The notes under the pieces: model-generated
What the model was told of the DNA's origin: nothing
Database searches by the model: none
Seen by the model: only the letters and a program-made list of their open reading frames with translations
Translations under genes and position numbers: made by a program
Source of the DNA: Hyphomicrobiaceae bacterium
GTDB taxonomy: Bacteria > Pseudomonadota > Alphaproteobacteria > Rhizobiales > Hyphomicrobiaceae
Length of the DNA: 43,339 nt
Direction: 5' to 3'
Assembly (NCBI GenBank): GCA_025351355.1
Contig: JANXWC010000134.1
Coordinates: forward strand, 1 to 43,339
Part shown: positions 1 through 8,017 of the stretch, piece by piece
How the letters are laid out: every line of letters begins with the position of its first letter
Position numbering within the stretch: position 1 is the first letter of the stretch

Positions 1-1482
1 GCGGGCATGCCGCATCGCTCACGTTCCTCGCGCTGTCAGTCGTGCGGTGATCAGCGACAGTGTTTCAGCCTGCGGCAAGGCGCTTGCAAACGACAGCTTG
101 ATCGAACGTTTCATCTCTTCGACGCGGCACGCGATCTTGACGAACGTTGTCCGGATTGTCTCGAACGTGGCGCCGCGCCAGCGCGACCGGCGAGGGGCGG
201 CGAGGCGCACGGAATGCAACAGCCAGTAGGCCGCCGTGTGCAGGAACAGGCGGAACTGATTGGCCTGCCAGCGTGAGCACGCCGTCTTGTCCGAGCGCGT
301 ATAAAGCTTCATGTCCTTGATCAGATTTTCCATCCGCCCGCGCGCGCAGTAGACGTGCTCGTAGAGGTGCTTGCCGCGGCCTATGAGACTGGTGACGACA
401 TAGCGCACGTCGGTTCCAAGGCTGGTCGCCTCGACACGCGCGATGACCTTCTCTTTCTGTGCCCACGACCGCGCCGCATACTGGAACTGGTGGAAGCGGC
501 GCACCTTCGGCCGGCTCGGTTTGCGACGCATGTCGCACGGCGCCCGCCAGGGCTGCGAGATGGCTTCGAGCTTCACGTTCGTCGGCAGGCCGAGGATGTA
601 GTCGCAGCGCAAACGGCGCAGCAAATTCAGCACTTCCGGCGCGCAGTAGTGCCCATCGCCCCGGATCAGAATGCCGACCTTCGGCCAGCGGCGACGGATG
701 CGATGGATGACGTGCCGGAGCACGCGCGCAATCTCGACACCGGACGGCCGCTTGCCCTCGCGCAGCAGCGACAGGATCGGTTTGCCGGAGTTCGCCTCGA
801 AGATGTGGATGGGCTGAAAGCAATGTCCGCCCGCGTGCGTATTGAACAGCGCCAGTTGCTGGCCGCCATGGACGAGATCGTCGGTGTCGTCGATGTCGAG
901 CACGATGCTCGCCGGCGGCACGGCGTAACCGTCGAGATAAAGATCGATCAGCGCAATGCCGATCTTGTACAGCGCCTTGGTGTCGGCGGCGTTCTCCAGT
1001 CGCGAGAGCGTCGGCTGGCTCATCAGATCGACGCCGGTCTCGGGCGCACGGTCGCAGGCGATCTTGAATGCCGGGTCAGACTTGAGCGTGTCGATATCGT
1101 CGCAATCTTCGTGGCCCGCCGCGATCATCATCGTGCGTGCCAGCACCATGTCCGCGAACGTGTGCGTGATCAGCAGCGGGTTCCGCTTGTCTGGGATGTG
1201 GCGCGCGATCCGCTCCGCGATCCTGAGCCTGCGCGCGACCTCGCGCAGGACGATCAGGCCGCCATTCGATGTGAGGTGGCCCCCATCGCGCGTGGCTGTG
1301 AGCGACTTGCCTGCGACCGGTGACAGGCCCGGGAGAAACGGCGTAGAATTGACCATGGTGAGCGGCTGCCTTCTCGAGCTGACGTCTGATTCTGTCTCGC
1401 AACAAAATCATACGTCATCCCAACGGCTTGGTCGCCGCTCACCGCATCATCCCCCACCGAGCGGTGAATAGTTCGGGCTAGG
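1..1482 (-). mobile_element. IS1380-family insertion sequence (left end outside window)
   Basis: The element contains one intact IS1380-type transposase gene. Its 5' flank (right side here) runs to about 1482. The bottom strand there reads cctagcccgaactattcacc, which I take as the probable terminal inverted repeat, but the opposite end lies before base 1, so the repeat and any target duplication cannot be verified. The right boundary falls only about 8 bp from the stop codon of the Maf gene, so insertion occurred immediately downstream of that gene without visibly truncating it. The exact end is tentative. Confidence 0.75.
19..1356 (-). CDS. IS1380 family transposase
   Basis: This is a 445-residue DDE transposase that catalyses cut-and-paste movement of the surrounding element. 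Visible landmarks are the N-terminal GGHLTSNGGL segment (residues 26-34), an acidic motif VLDIDDTDD at about 152-160 that holds the first catalytic Asp, IRGDGHYC at 231-238 holding the second, and a GRMENLIKD segment near 340-348 holding the catalytic Glu. The length is normal for IS1380 transposases (about 430-460 residues) and the frame is open throughout, so the enzyme may be functional. The start is the ATG at 1356. It is the only gene of the element and runs in the same direction as the maf-dusA pair. Confidence 0.93.
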   Translation of the reverse strand: MVNSTPFLPGLSPVAGKSLTATRDGGHLTSNGGLIVLREVARRLRIAERIARHIPDKRNPLLITHTFADMVLARTMMIAAGHEDCDDIDTLKSDPAFKIACDRAPETGVDLMSQPTLSRLENAADTKALYKIGIALIDLYLDGYAVPPASIVLDIDDTDDLVHGGQQLALFNTHAGGHCFQPIHIFEANSGKPILSLLREGKRPSGVEIARVLRHVIHRIRRRWPKVGILIRGDGHYCAPEVLNLLRRLRCDYILGLPTNVKLEAISQPWRAPCDMRRKPSRPKVRRFHQFQYAARSWAQKEKVIARVEATSLGTDVRYVVTSLIGRGKHLYEHVYCARGRMENLIKDMKLYTRSDKTACSRWQANQFRLFLHTAAYWLLHSVRLAAPRRSRWRGATFETIRTTFVKIACRVEEMKRSIKLSFASALPQAETLSLITARLTARGT

Positions 1483-1490
1483 CGTACGAC

Positions 1491-2105
1491 TTACGTCGCT
1501 ATGATACCGCGTCGGCGCAGTTCCCCCAACAGTGCGATCAGCGGCAGCCCGATCACCGTAAAATAATCACCGGAAATTCGCTCGAACAATTGCGCGCCCA
1601 GGCCCTCCAGCGCGTAGCCGCCGACAGTCTCCGTCACCACGTCACCGGCGCCAGTCAGATAGGCCGCCAGAAATGCCGCGCTGAACTCTCGCATCTCCAG
1701 TTCCGCGACCCCCATGTGCCGCCATACGATCCCGCCGCCCTGCGCGATTGCCACCGCCGTCGGCAGCGTATGCGTCCGTCCGCGCAGCGCCAGCAATTGT
1801 GCACGCGCTGCAGCCCTATCGACAGGCTTGCCGAAGATCTCACCGTCGAGCGCCAACACCTGATCCGCGCCGATCACCAGCGCTTGCGGATGCCGCGCGC
1901 TCACCTCCAGTGCCTTCAACTCCGCTAGGCGCATCGCCACGTCTTCCGGCGCCATCGCAGCCGTCTTGCACTGCATCTCAGCCCGTGCCGCTGGTTCGTC
2001 GACGTCTGCCGGCACCACGCGGAACACCACGCCGGCGTTCTCCAGCATGGCCCGTCGGAAGCGACTGCCCGATGCCAATATCAAAACCGCTTCGCTCCCG
2101 CTCAT
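1491..2105 (-). CDS. Maf family nucleotide pyrophosphatase (YceF-like)
   Basis: A 204-residue Maf/HAM1-fold house-cleaning enzyme that hydrolyses non-canonical nucleoside triphosphates to monophosphates. The N-terminal LASGSRFRRAML loop matches the Maf substrate-binding signature, the VIGADQVLALDGEIFGKP segment (residues about 77-94) carries the catalytic Asp region, and the LFERISGDYFTVIGLPL segment near 174-190 is the conserved C-terminal motif. The QVLALDGEI wording is closer to the YceF (m7GTP pyrophosphatase) subgroup than to YhdE, as far as I can judge from memory. The ATG overlaps the dusA stop codon (ATGA), so translation is probably coupled. The IS element begins within a few bases of the stop codon. 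Confidence 0.92.
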   Translation of the reverse strand: MSGSEAVLILASGSRFRRAMLENAGVVFRVVPADVDEPAARAEMQCKTAAMAPEDVAMRLAELKALEVSARHPQALVIGADQVLALDGEIFGKPVDRAAARAQLLALRGRTHTLPTAVAIAQGGGIVWRHMGVAELEMREFSAAFLAAYLTGAGDVVTETVGGYALEGLGAQLFERISGDYFTVIGLPLIALLGELRRRGIIAT

Positions 2106-3145
2106 GCCGCCACCGCCGCCGCCTGGCGCACCGGTTCCAGCGCCCGCCGAACCACCTCGATACCCGCGCCGGACTTCACCGCCTCTTCCGACAACACGCG
2201 ACGAAACGCGCGCGCTCCCGGCTCGCCATGAAACAAGCCCAGCACATGCCGCACCACATTGTTCAGACGCCCACCGCGCGCCAGATGCGCCTCGATATAC
2301 GGAATAAGCGCCTCCATCACATCATGCCGCGTCATCGCGTTGGGCGCCGCACCGAACCAGCGCTGATCCACCGTAGCCAGCATCCACGGCGTCTGGTACG
2401 CGGCCCGACCCAGCATCACGCCGTCCAGTCCGTCACCATGTGTCATCGCCTGCTCCAGCGTTGCCAATCCGCCATTGAGCACGATAGTGAGATCAGGCCG
2501 CGCCTGCTTCAGGCGGTGCACCCGAGCATAATCGAGCGGCGGAACTTCGCGGTTTTCCTTCGGCGAAAGTCCTTTCAACCAAGCCTTCCGTGCATGCACG
2601 ATGAAGGTCGCGCAACCCGCCGCAGCCACCGTATCGACGAATGTCTGCAGATCGCCCTCGCTGTCCTGATCGTCGATGCCGATCCGGCACTTCACCGTCA
2701 CCGGCACCGCAACCCGCGCCCGCATCGCCGTCACGCATGCAGCCACCAGCGCCGGCTCCGCCATCAGGCACGCCCCGAAGCGCCCCTCTTGCACGCGGTC
2801 CGACGGGCACCCGACGTTGAGGTTGATCTCATCGTAACCGTACTGCTCGCCGATCGCCGCGGCCTCGCCGAGCAGCGCCGGATTGGACCCGCCCAACTGC
2901 AGCGCAATCGGATGCTCCTGCGGCGTAAAACCCAGCAACAGATCCCGCTTGCCCCTGATGATTGCCTCCGCCGTCACCATCTCGGTGTACACCAGCGCAT
3001 GCCGCGTCATCATCCGATGAAAGAACCGGCAATGCCGATCCGTCCAATCCATCATCGGGGCGACTGAGAATTTATGTAATTGCAGCGACACGAGTGGTCC
3101 TGAAGGCTGAGGGAGTCGGGGATCATGTAATGCCAACACGCTCAT
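2102..3145 (-). CDS. dusA: tRNA-dihydrouridine(20/20a) synthase DusA
   Basis: FMN-dependent enzyme that reduces uridine 20/20a in the tRNA D-loop, using NADPH. At 347 residues it is close to the E. coli DusA length. FSVAPMMDWTDRHCR at about residues 27-41 is the DusA N-terminal signature, LQLGGSNP is the following flavin-site segment, and NVGCPSDRVQEGRFGACLM contains the catalytic Cys that acts as proton donor. VLNGGL and GVMLGRAAYQTPW are the C-terminal FMN phosphate-binding motifs. The frame is open upstream to 3388, but that part overlaps another gene and is Arg-rich out-of-frame translation, so I chose the ATG at 3145, which leaves about 26 residues before FSVAPM as in known DusA. It is coupled to the Maf gene by a 4-bp overlap. 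Confidence 0.93.
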   Translation of the reverse strand: MSVLALHDPRLPQPSGPLVSLQLHKFSVAPMMDWTDRHCRFFHRMMTRHALVYTEMVTAEAIIRGKRDLLLGFTPQEHPIALQLGGSNPALLGEAAAIGEQYGYDEINLNVGCPSDRVQEGRFGACLMAEPALVAACVTAMRARVAVPVTVKCRIGIDDQDSEGDLQTFVDTVAAAGCATFIVHARKAWLKGLSPKENREVPPLDYARVHRLKQARPDLTIVLNGGLATLEQAMTHGDGLDGVMLGRAAYQTPWMLATVDQRWFGAAPNAMTRHDVMEALIPYIEAHLARGGRLNNVVRHVLGLFHGEPGARAFRRVLSEEAVKSGAGIEVVRRALEPVRQAAAVAA

Positions 3146-3212
3146 GCCGAACAATGGCTGCCGGATCAAGTCGGTCGTGCCAAGCCGGCGACCGGGTGTC
3201 GGGCGCCTGCGA

Positions 3213-4016
3213 CTACGTCGGCGGCAGCGGCCTCTGCAGCGCAACGAGTACGGTGGTTGGGATGTCGCTTGTCGCGTTCTGGCGCACCCAGCCTTCTTTG
3301 GCGGCAACCGCCGGATCCATGCTCTTTTTCTCCACCGCGATGCCCATGGCGGACATGGCGCGCTGGGCATCGAACACGCCGGACGCAAGGCCGAACGTAA
3401 TGCCGCGGTCGCTGCCGATCTGATCCGTCAGATTGAGAAAGCGCATCACCGGTGACGCCGGATCGACATCGTAGAGGGCGACATAAACATTGCCGCCCAT
3501 GACGATCACCGTGCCCCGCAAAACTTGTGGTTCTTTGGCGGTGGGCGACCACAGCGTGGCATCCAGCACCGGCTTGTTGCCGACGGTCCGTCGCGCAATC
3601 GACAAGGCCTCGGAAACGATCCGCGCCTCGTTCACATAGTACCGGAACACGCGATAGGACCCGCACAACCGGTTGATCTGATCGTCGGACACCAGCGCCG
3701 GATTGAGATCGAGCACCACGCCACCGATGGCCGGGTCAGCATCTTTCTCAACCGCGATGATCTTGGCAAAATCGTCAGGCGGCAGCAACAGGTATGAGCG
3801 CTCGAAGCTCGGAATGTACGTTCGCCAATAGGCGGCGAGATGCTCGAGATTGCCCTTGTAGACGCTGCGTTCGCCCGACAACCAGCCGTGCACGGCGTCC
3901 GCGCGCAAGCCAGTGCCAGTTGTGCGCAGGAATTGATCGACGAACTCGACGTCCTTCAATTTGAACGTTTTCAGCAGCAGCTGCAGGTTTTTCGACGGAT
4001 GCGGATGCTTTGCCAT
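3213..4016 (-). CDS. hypothetical protein with possible N-terminal HTH
   Basis: A 267-residue protein that I do not recognise. The first 60 residues contain a segment ending in AVHGWLSGERSVYKGNLEHL (about 40-60) that looks like the recognition helix and following turn of an XRE-type helix-turn-helix, where WLSG plus a basic residue is common. The rest (65-267) is alpha/beta with no transmembrane segment or signal peptide and no catalytic motif I can name. The ATG at 4016 is preceded by an AT-rich spacer. It reads towards dusA with a 67-bp gap, so it may share a transcript with dusA and maf. DNA binding is an inference from the helix pattern only. Confidence 0.7.
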   Translation of the reverse strand: MAKHPHPSKNLQLLLKTFKLKDVEFVDQFLRTTGTGLRADAVHGWLSGERSVYKGNLEHLAAYWRTYIPSFERSYLLLPPDDFAKIIAVEKDADPAIGGVVLDLNPALVSDDQINRLCGSYRVFRYYVNEARIVSEALSIARRTVGNKPVLDATLWSPTAKEPQVLRGTVIVMGGNVYVALYDVDPASPVMRFLNLTDQIGSDRGITFGLASGVFDAQRAMSAMGIAVEKKSMDPAVAAKEGWVRQNATSDIPTTVLVALQRPLPPT

Positions 4017-4391
4017 GACGACCTACGCTACGCGAAAACTTCGGCCGTCGATCGGCGGTCGCCTTGCTCACTTCTGTCCATTTCCACGCAATCTTGCGGG
4101 AAATGTGACTAGAAAACCACAAAATTACCAAAAAACCGTGAATAAACAAAAATACACTCGTAGAGTCTAGTTGATTTCAGTTCAAACATATGATTTAATC
4201 AAAAATAAGCTAATTAAACGTGCCTATTGCTGCGTATTTTGTCCAGAGAGTGTCCGAGTATGTCCTTAACCTCCCCAGGGCGCCGCCGCAAGCGCGGTCG
4301 CAAGGTCAAAGGCCCCGAGCCCTAGCGGCACTGGGCGCGTAATTGACGCCACCCCCCCCTTAAATTTCAGTTTCAGCGTAAGGAGATCGCC
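4017..4391. other. AT-rich divergent intergenic spacer
   Basis: This 375-bp spacer separates two divergent orphan genes. Roughly 4096-4240 is strikingly AT-rich compared with the GC-rich surroundings and probably holds promoters for both sides, but I cannot assign -35/-10 boxes with confidence. A run of eight C residues lies near 4353-4360. A 21-codon ATG reading frame at 4260-4325 is listed separately. No RNA gene or repeat was recognised here. Confidence 0.5.
4260..4325 (+). CDS. possible micro-ORF, basic 21-residue peptide
   Basis: An ATG-started 21-codon frame ends at TAG. The peptide is strongly basic in its centre (GRRRKRGRKVKG). It lies 66 bp upstream of the secreted coiled-coil gene and could be a leader peptide or simply chance. 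No convincing ribosome-binding site precedes it (only GAGAG about a dozen bases upstream). I list it because it is too short to be found by length filters, and give it low confidence. Confidence 0.15.
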   Translation: MSLTSPGRRRKRGRKVKGPEP

Positions 4392-4877
4392 ATGAACTAC
4401 GGTTCCATGGTCAGGAAAGCTTTGTGCCTGCCGTCCCCCACCACCCTCAGTGTCGCTCGTTGTGCCATCACTCCTGCGCTGCTTGTGCTGTTGCTATTGA
4501 CCAGCACCGCTCCCGCATTGGCCGTAACTTCAGCCGTTGTGCCAATCGAGCTTGTGGAGGTTGATGCCTCGCGCGCCACAACAATCCGGCGCGCGTTGCA
4601 ATTGGGCCGTCGCGGTTTGACGTGGATGCGTGGTTTCGCGCGCATTGCGCCCTATGTTGCCCCGATCATCGAGACGATCGACGAGATCAAGCGCATTGCA
4701 CAGGACGCCCATCGTGCTGCCGAACTTTCCAAGCACCTTGAGGCTCTCAAAGCGAGAATTGACGTGCTTGAGCGTCAGCTCGAAACGGTGCACGCCAATG
4801 ATGCCGAGTTCGCCAAGCTGAAAGCGATCCTCAAGCAGTTTGCCGATGAACTCAAAACCTTGCAGGAACGGTCATGA
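4392..4877 (+). CDS. secreted coiled-coil protein of unknown function
   Basis: A 161-residue protein with a long N-terminal signal sequence: basic n-region, hydrophobic core LLVLLLLTSTAPALA (about residues 30-44) and an ALA cleavage motif before VTS. After a short variable part, residues about 95-158 form a heptad-rich helix (E/K/L-rich, for example LEALKARIDVLERQLE) predicted to be a coiled coil. The start is secure because a perfect AAGGAG Shine-Dalgarno sits 6 bp before the ATG. I do not recognise a family. Location in the periplasm or outer envelope is inferred from the signal sequence, and no enzymatic motif is visible. Confidence 0.75.
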   Translation: MNYGSMVRKALCLPSPTTLSVARCAITPALLVLLLLTSTAPALAVTSAVVPIELVEVDASRATTIRRALQLGRRGLTWMRGFARIAPYVAPIIETIDEIKRIAQDAHRAAELSKHLEALKARIDVLERQLETVHANDAEFAKLKAILKQFADELKTLQERS

Positions 4878-5015
4878 CGCGCCAGTCTTGCACTGCCAGC
4901 CGCCCGCCGATTTTGCGAGACCTCGACGGCGAATCGATTAATCTTGAATAGCACAGGTCCGGGCGTAGATTGACGCGTCGAGTTATCGTGCGGAGTTCTT
5001 GAGCAAGCGACCTTC

Positions 5016-5426
5016 ATGGCGAAACCCTACCAAGTTGCGGCTGTGCCCATCCGACGTACTCACGCAGGCTCGCTCGAGGTCCTGCTGGTGACATCGCGGG
5101 AGACGCGTCGCTGGGTGGTTCCCAAGGGGTGGCCATGGCGCAAGGTCAAGGATCACGACGCGGCAGCGGGCGAGGCGTGGGAAGAAGCCGGCGTGCGCGG
5201 TCGGACGCTGCCCAAAAGCATCGGCAGCTTCACCTATGACAAGCGGCGCAAGAATAAGCTGTTTGTCCTCAACGTGCTCGTCTACGTGCTTGAGGTCACC
5301 GAGGAAGCCGCGATCTGGCCCGAAGCCCACCAGCGCCAGCGCAACTGGTTCGCACCCACGACTGCTGCCGACCTGGTCTCCGAACCCGAACTCCGCCAAC
5401 TACTGCTGAACCTCGACGCTGGCTGA
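5016..5426 (+). CDS. Nudix hydrolase
   Basis: A 136-residue single-domain Nudix hydrolase, a family that cleaves nucleoside diphosphates linked to another moiety. WVVPKGWPW (about residues 29-37) opens the Nudix box and GEAWEEAGV (about 52-60) closes it, keeping the metal-binding EExxG glutamates. Compared with the consensus Gx5Ex7REUxEExGU, the first Glu is Val and the Arg is Gly. The PKGWP start of the box resembles the diphosphoinositol/diadenosine polyphosphate hydrolase branch, in which the first Glu position also varies. The substrate is unknown. The gene stands alone, convergent with priA. Confidence 0.9.
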   Translation: MAKPYQVAAVPIRRTHAGSLEVLLVTSRETRRWVVPKGWPWRKVKDHDAAAGEAWEEAGVRGRTLPKSIGSFTYDKRRKNKLFVLNVLVYVLEVTEEAAIWPEAHQRQRNWFAPTTAADLVSEPELRQLLLNLDAG

Positions 5427-5464
5427 CATTGTCGTGGCTCGTCAGCGGAGCTCTGGGGCAGCTC

Positions 5465-5536
5465 TGGGGACAGCCCCAAGCCGTGGCAATATTTCGGGTG
5501 ATCTCACTGGCCACCACAACTCAGTGGCTGTCCCCA
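5465..5536. repeat. imperfect inverted repeat between Nudix gene and priA
   Basis: An 11-base word TGGGGACAGCC at 5465-5475 recurs in inverted orientation at 5526-5536, in the 129-bp gap between two convergent genes. The spacer is about 50 bases. It could be a REP-like palindrome or part of a bidirectional transcription end. There is no clear U-tract. Confidence 0.35.
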
Positions 5537-5555
5537 ACGCCCTCCCCGGCCGCCC

Positions 5556-7811
5556 TCACAAAAAATTATACGGATCAATATCCACGCTGAGCATGATATC
5601 GCCAGGCAACTTCGGCAGCGCCGCCAGCCATTCCCTGAGATAGCCCTGGATGTCCGCCTCGCGCGGCGCCTTCAGCAGCAGCCGCCAGCGGAAGCGTCCG
5701 CGCACCACGGCAATCGGCGCCTCCGCCGGCCCCAGTACGGTGATGCGCTCGGCCGCTGGCGCCATCCGCGCGATGTCCCGCGCCACCACTTCCGCCACAT
5801 CCTTGTCCCGCGCCGAAATCACAATCGCCGCCAGCCGTCCGTAGGGCGGCAATAGTCCAGCTTGCCGGATTTGGATTTCACGGTCGAGAAACGCCTCGCG
5901 ATCGCCGCGGATGATCGCATCCATCACCGGATGCTCCGGACTGTAGGTCTGCACGAAACCGCGCCCGTTGGCGAAACTGCGGCCGGCGCGACCTGTCACC
6001 TGATGCAGCAGCTGGAACGTCCGCTCGCCCGAACGCGGATCGGCACCCTGCGCTAACCCGAGATCGCCATCGACGATCCCCACTGTGGCAAGATCGGGAA
6101 AATGATGCCCCTTGGCGACGATCTGCGTACCGATGATGATTTGAATTTCGCCGCGCTCGATTCTGTGGATCATCTCGCGCATTTCCACCAGCCCCGGAAT
6201 GAGATCGGATGACATCAGCGCCAGCTTCGCATCAGGAAATCGCTCCGCCACTTCCTCGGCGATACGCTCGACACCCGGCCCGCACGCCGTCATCGATTTT
6301 TCCGCCTGGCAGTGCGGGCACCGCTCGGGGATCGGCAGCGAAAAGCCGCAATGGTGACAATTCAACCGGTTGCGGAAGCGATGCTCGACCAGCCACGCCG
6401 TACACTGCGGGCAGGCGAATTTGTGCCCGCATTTGCGGCACAGCGTCAGCGGTGCATAACCTCGGCGGTTCAAAAACAGCAGTGTTTGCTGGCCTTTTTG
6501 CAGCGTTTCCGTGATCGCCTCGACCATCAAGGGCGCCAGCCAGCGGCCCTTGTCCGGTTGCTGCGTGCGCAGGTCGATGGCTGTTATCTCCGGCAACTCC
6601 GTACCCGAGAAGCGGCTCGGCAGCACGATATGGCGGTAACGCCCGGTGCGTGCGTTGACGTGGCTCTCGATCGACGGCGTCGCCGACGCCAGCACGATAG
6701 GGATCTTGCCCAATGACGCGCGCACCACGGCCATGTCGCGCCCCTGATAGTGCACCCGATCGTCTTGCTTGAAGCCGGCGTCGTGCTCCTCGTCGACCAC
6801 AATCAGGCCGAGATCGGCAAACGGTAGAAACAGCGCCGACCGTGCCCCCACGATCACCTGCGCTTCGCCCGACGCCGCCGCTCGCCACACCCGCGCCCGC
6901 TCGTTCGGTGACAGCGCCGAATGCCACTCCGACGGCGGCGCGCCGAACCGCTTCGAAAAGCGATCCATGAACTGCGACGTCAGCGCGATTTCCGGCAGCA
7001 TGATCACCGTCTGCTGCCCCGCCCTCAGCGTACGCGCCACCGCCTCGAAATAAACTTCCGTTTTGCCCGATCCGGTCACGCCATCCAGCAGCGATGCAGA
7101 AAACGTATTGCCGTCGACTGCCGCGCGCAGCGTCTCCACCGCCTGCGCCTGCGCACCCGGGAACTCGACGGTCATGAAGTCGTGCGTCAGCGTGCGAAAC
7201 CGCTTTTCCGGAATGGCCACTTCGACCAGCGCACCCGCCGCCACCAGGCCATCAATGACGCCCGACGTGCAGCCGGCAGCCTCTGCCAACGCCGATTTCG
7301 CCCGCACCAGGCCGTCGGCGGCGATCTCCAATGCCTTGATGCGCGCCGGCGTCATGCGCGGGGGCAGATGCCCGCCCTCGACGATGGCCACGCCGAAGCG
7401 CGGCTTGCTCGGCTCGAACACCGCTTGCGCCGCCATCATCATGCGCGCCACCATGCCGAGCGGCGCCAGCGTGTACTTGGCGATCCACTCCGCGAACTGC
7501 ATCGATAAGGCTGGCAGCGCCGGCACGTCGAGCACCACGTCGATGGTCTTCATGCGCTTTGGATCGATCGGCTTGGCATCGCCCACCGCCTGCCGCCAGA
7601 CGATGCCGATGCGGCTTTGCGGCCCGAACGGCACCATCACGAACTGCCCCGGCAGAACCTCCATGCCGTCGGCCAGCAGGTAGTCATAGGTCTGGTCCAG
7701 CGCCACCGGCAGTAACACCGGCGCCCGCGGCCGCACATCCGCCGCCACCGGCTGAGGGGCCGGCTTCGGGGTATCCACATCGCCGAATAGGTTGCTGCTC
7801 GTCATGCTCAC
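5556..7811 (-). CDS. priA: Primosomal protein N' (replication restart helicase PriA)
   Basis: A 751-residue SF2 3'-5' DNA helicase that recognises stalled forks and reloads the replicative helicase. The N-terminal 3'-BD and winged-helix part occupies about residues 25-210. Walker A is VTGSGKTEVYFE near 240-252 and the DEEH box is in VVDEEHDAGF near 338-347. A Cys-rich zinc-binding insert lies at about 454-505 (CRKCG, CPQC, CHHCG, CPHC), and the C-terminal helicase motifs include GTQIVAKGHHFPDL and QVTGRAGR. The length is typical. It is divergent from murJ, with a 206-bp spacer holding the start regions of both genes. MSMTSS gives two ATG candidates, 7811 and 7805. Confidence 0.97.
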   Translation of the reverse strand: MSMTSSNLFGDVDTPKPAPQPVAADVRPRAPVLLPVALDQTYDYLLADGMEVLPGQFVMVPFGPQSRIGIVWRQAVGDAKPIDPKRMKTIDVVLDVPALPALSMQFAEWIAKYTLAPLGMVARMMMAAQAVFEPSKPRFGVAIVEGGHLPPRMTPARIKALEIAADGLVRAKSALAEAAGCTSGVIDGLVAAGALVEVAIPEKRFRTLTHDFMTVEFPGAQAQAVETLRAAVDGNTFSASLLDGVTGSGKTEVYFEAVARTLRAGQQTVIMLPEIALTSQFMDRFSKRFGAPPSEWHSALSPNERARVWRAAASGEAQVIVGARSALFLPFADLGLIVVDEEHDAGFKQDDRVHYQGRDMAVVRASLGKIPIVLASATPSIESHVNARTGRYRHIVLPSRFSGTELPEITAIDLRTQQPDKGRWLAPLMVEAITETLQKGQQTLLFLNRRGYAPLTLCRKCGHKFACPQCTAWLVEHRFRNRLNCHHCGFSLPIPERCPHCQAEKSMTACGPGVERIAEEVAERFPDAKLALMSSDLIPGLVEMREMIHRIERGEIQIIIGTQIVAKGHHFPDLATVGIVDGDLGLAQGADPRSGERTFQLLHQVTGRAGRSFANGRGFVQTYSPEHPVMDAIIRGDREAFLDREIQIRQAGLLPPYGRLAAIVISARDKDVAEVVARDIARMAPAAERITVLGPAEAPIAVVRGRFRWRLLLKAPREADIQGYLREWLAALPKLPGDIMLSVDIDPYNFL

Positions 7812-8017
7812 TCAAAGGGCCGGGTGGCTTTCCAAATGTATCCGAAAAGCCCGCGAATCGCAGCGCTACACTAGCAGGCCCCATGCGGCAAACTGGGGGC
7901 AGGTAAAAACGCCGTCCAACATGGCCATCTGGAGCTTGGTCCAAGCCGCCACGCCGCCGCTGTACGAGCCCTGCCGTCTGCCTTGCCATCGCCATCGGCC
8001 TCCGCTAACCCCCCACC

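Noticed and set aside
355-1323. 322-codon plus-strand frame opposite the transposase
   Set aside because: Mirror frame of the IS1380 transposase, with no signature of its own.
1748-3067. 439-codon plus-strand frame opposite maf and dusA
   Set aside because: His/Arg/Pro-rich shadow translation. Both minus-strand genes are well supported.
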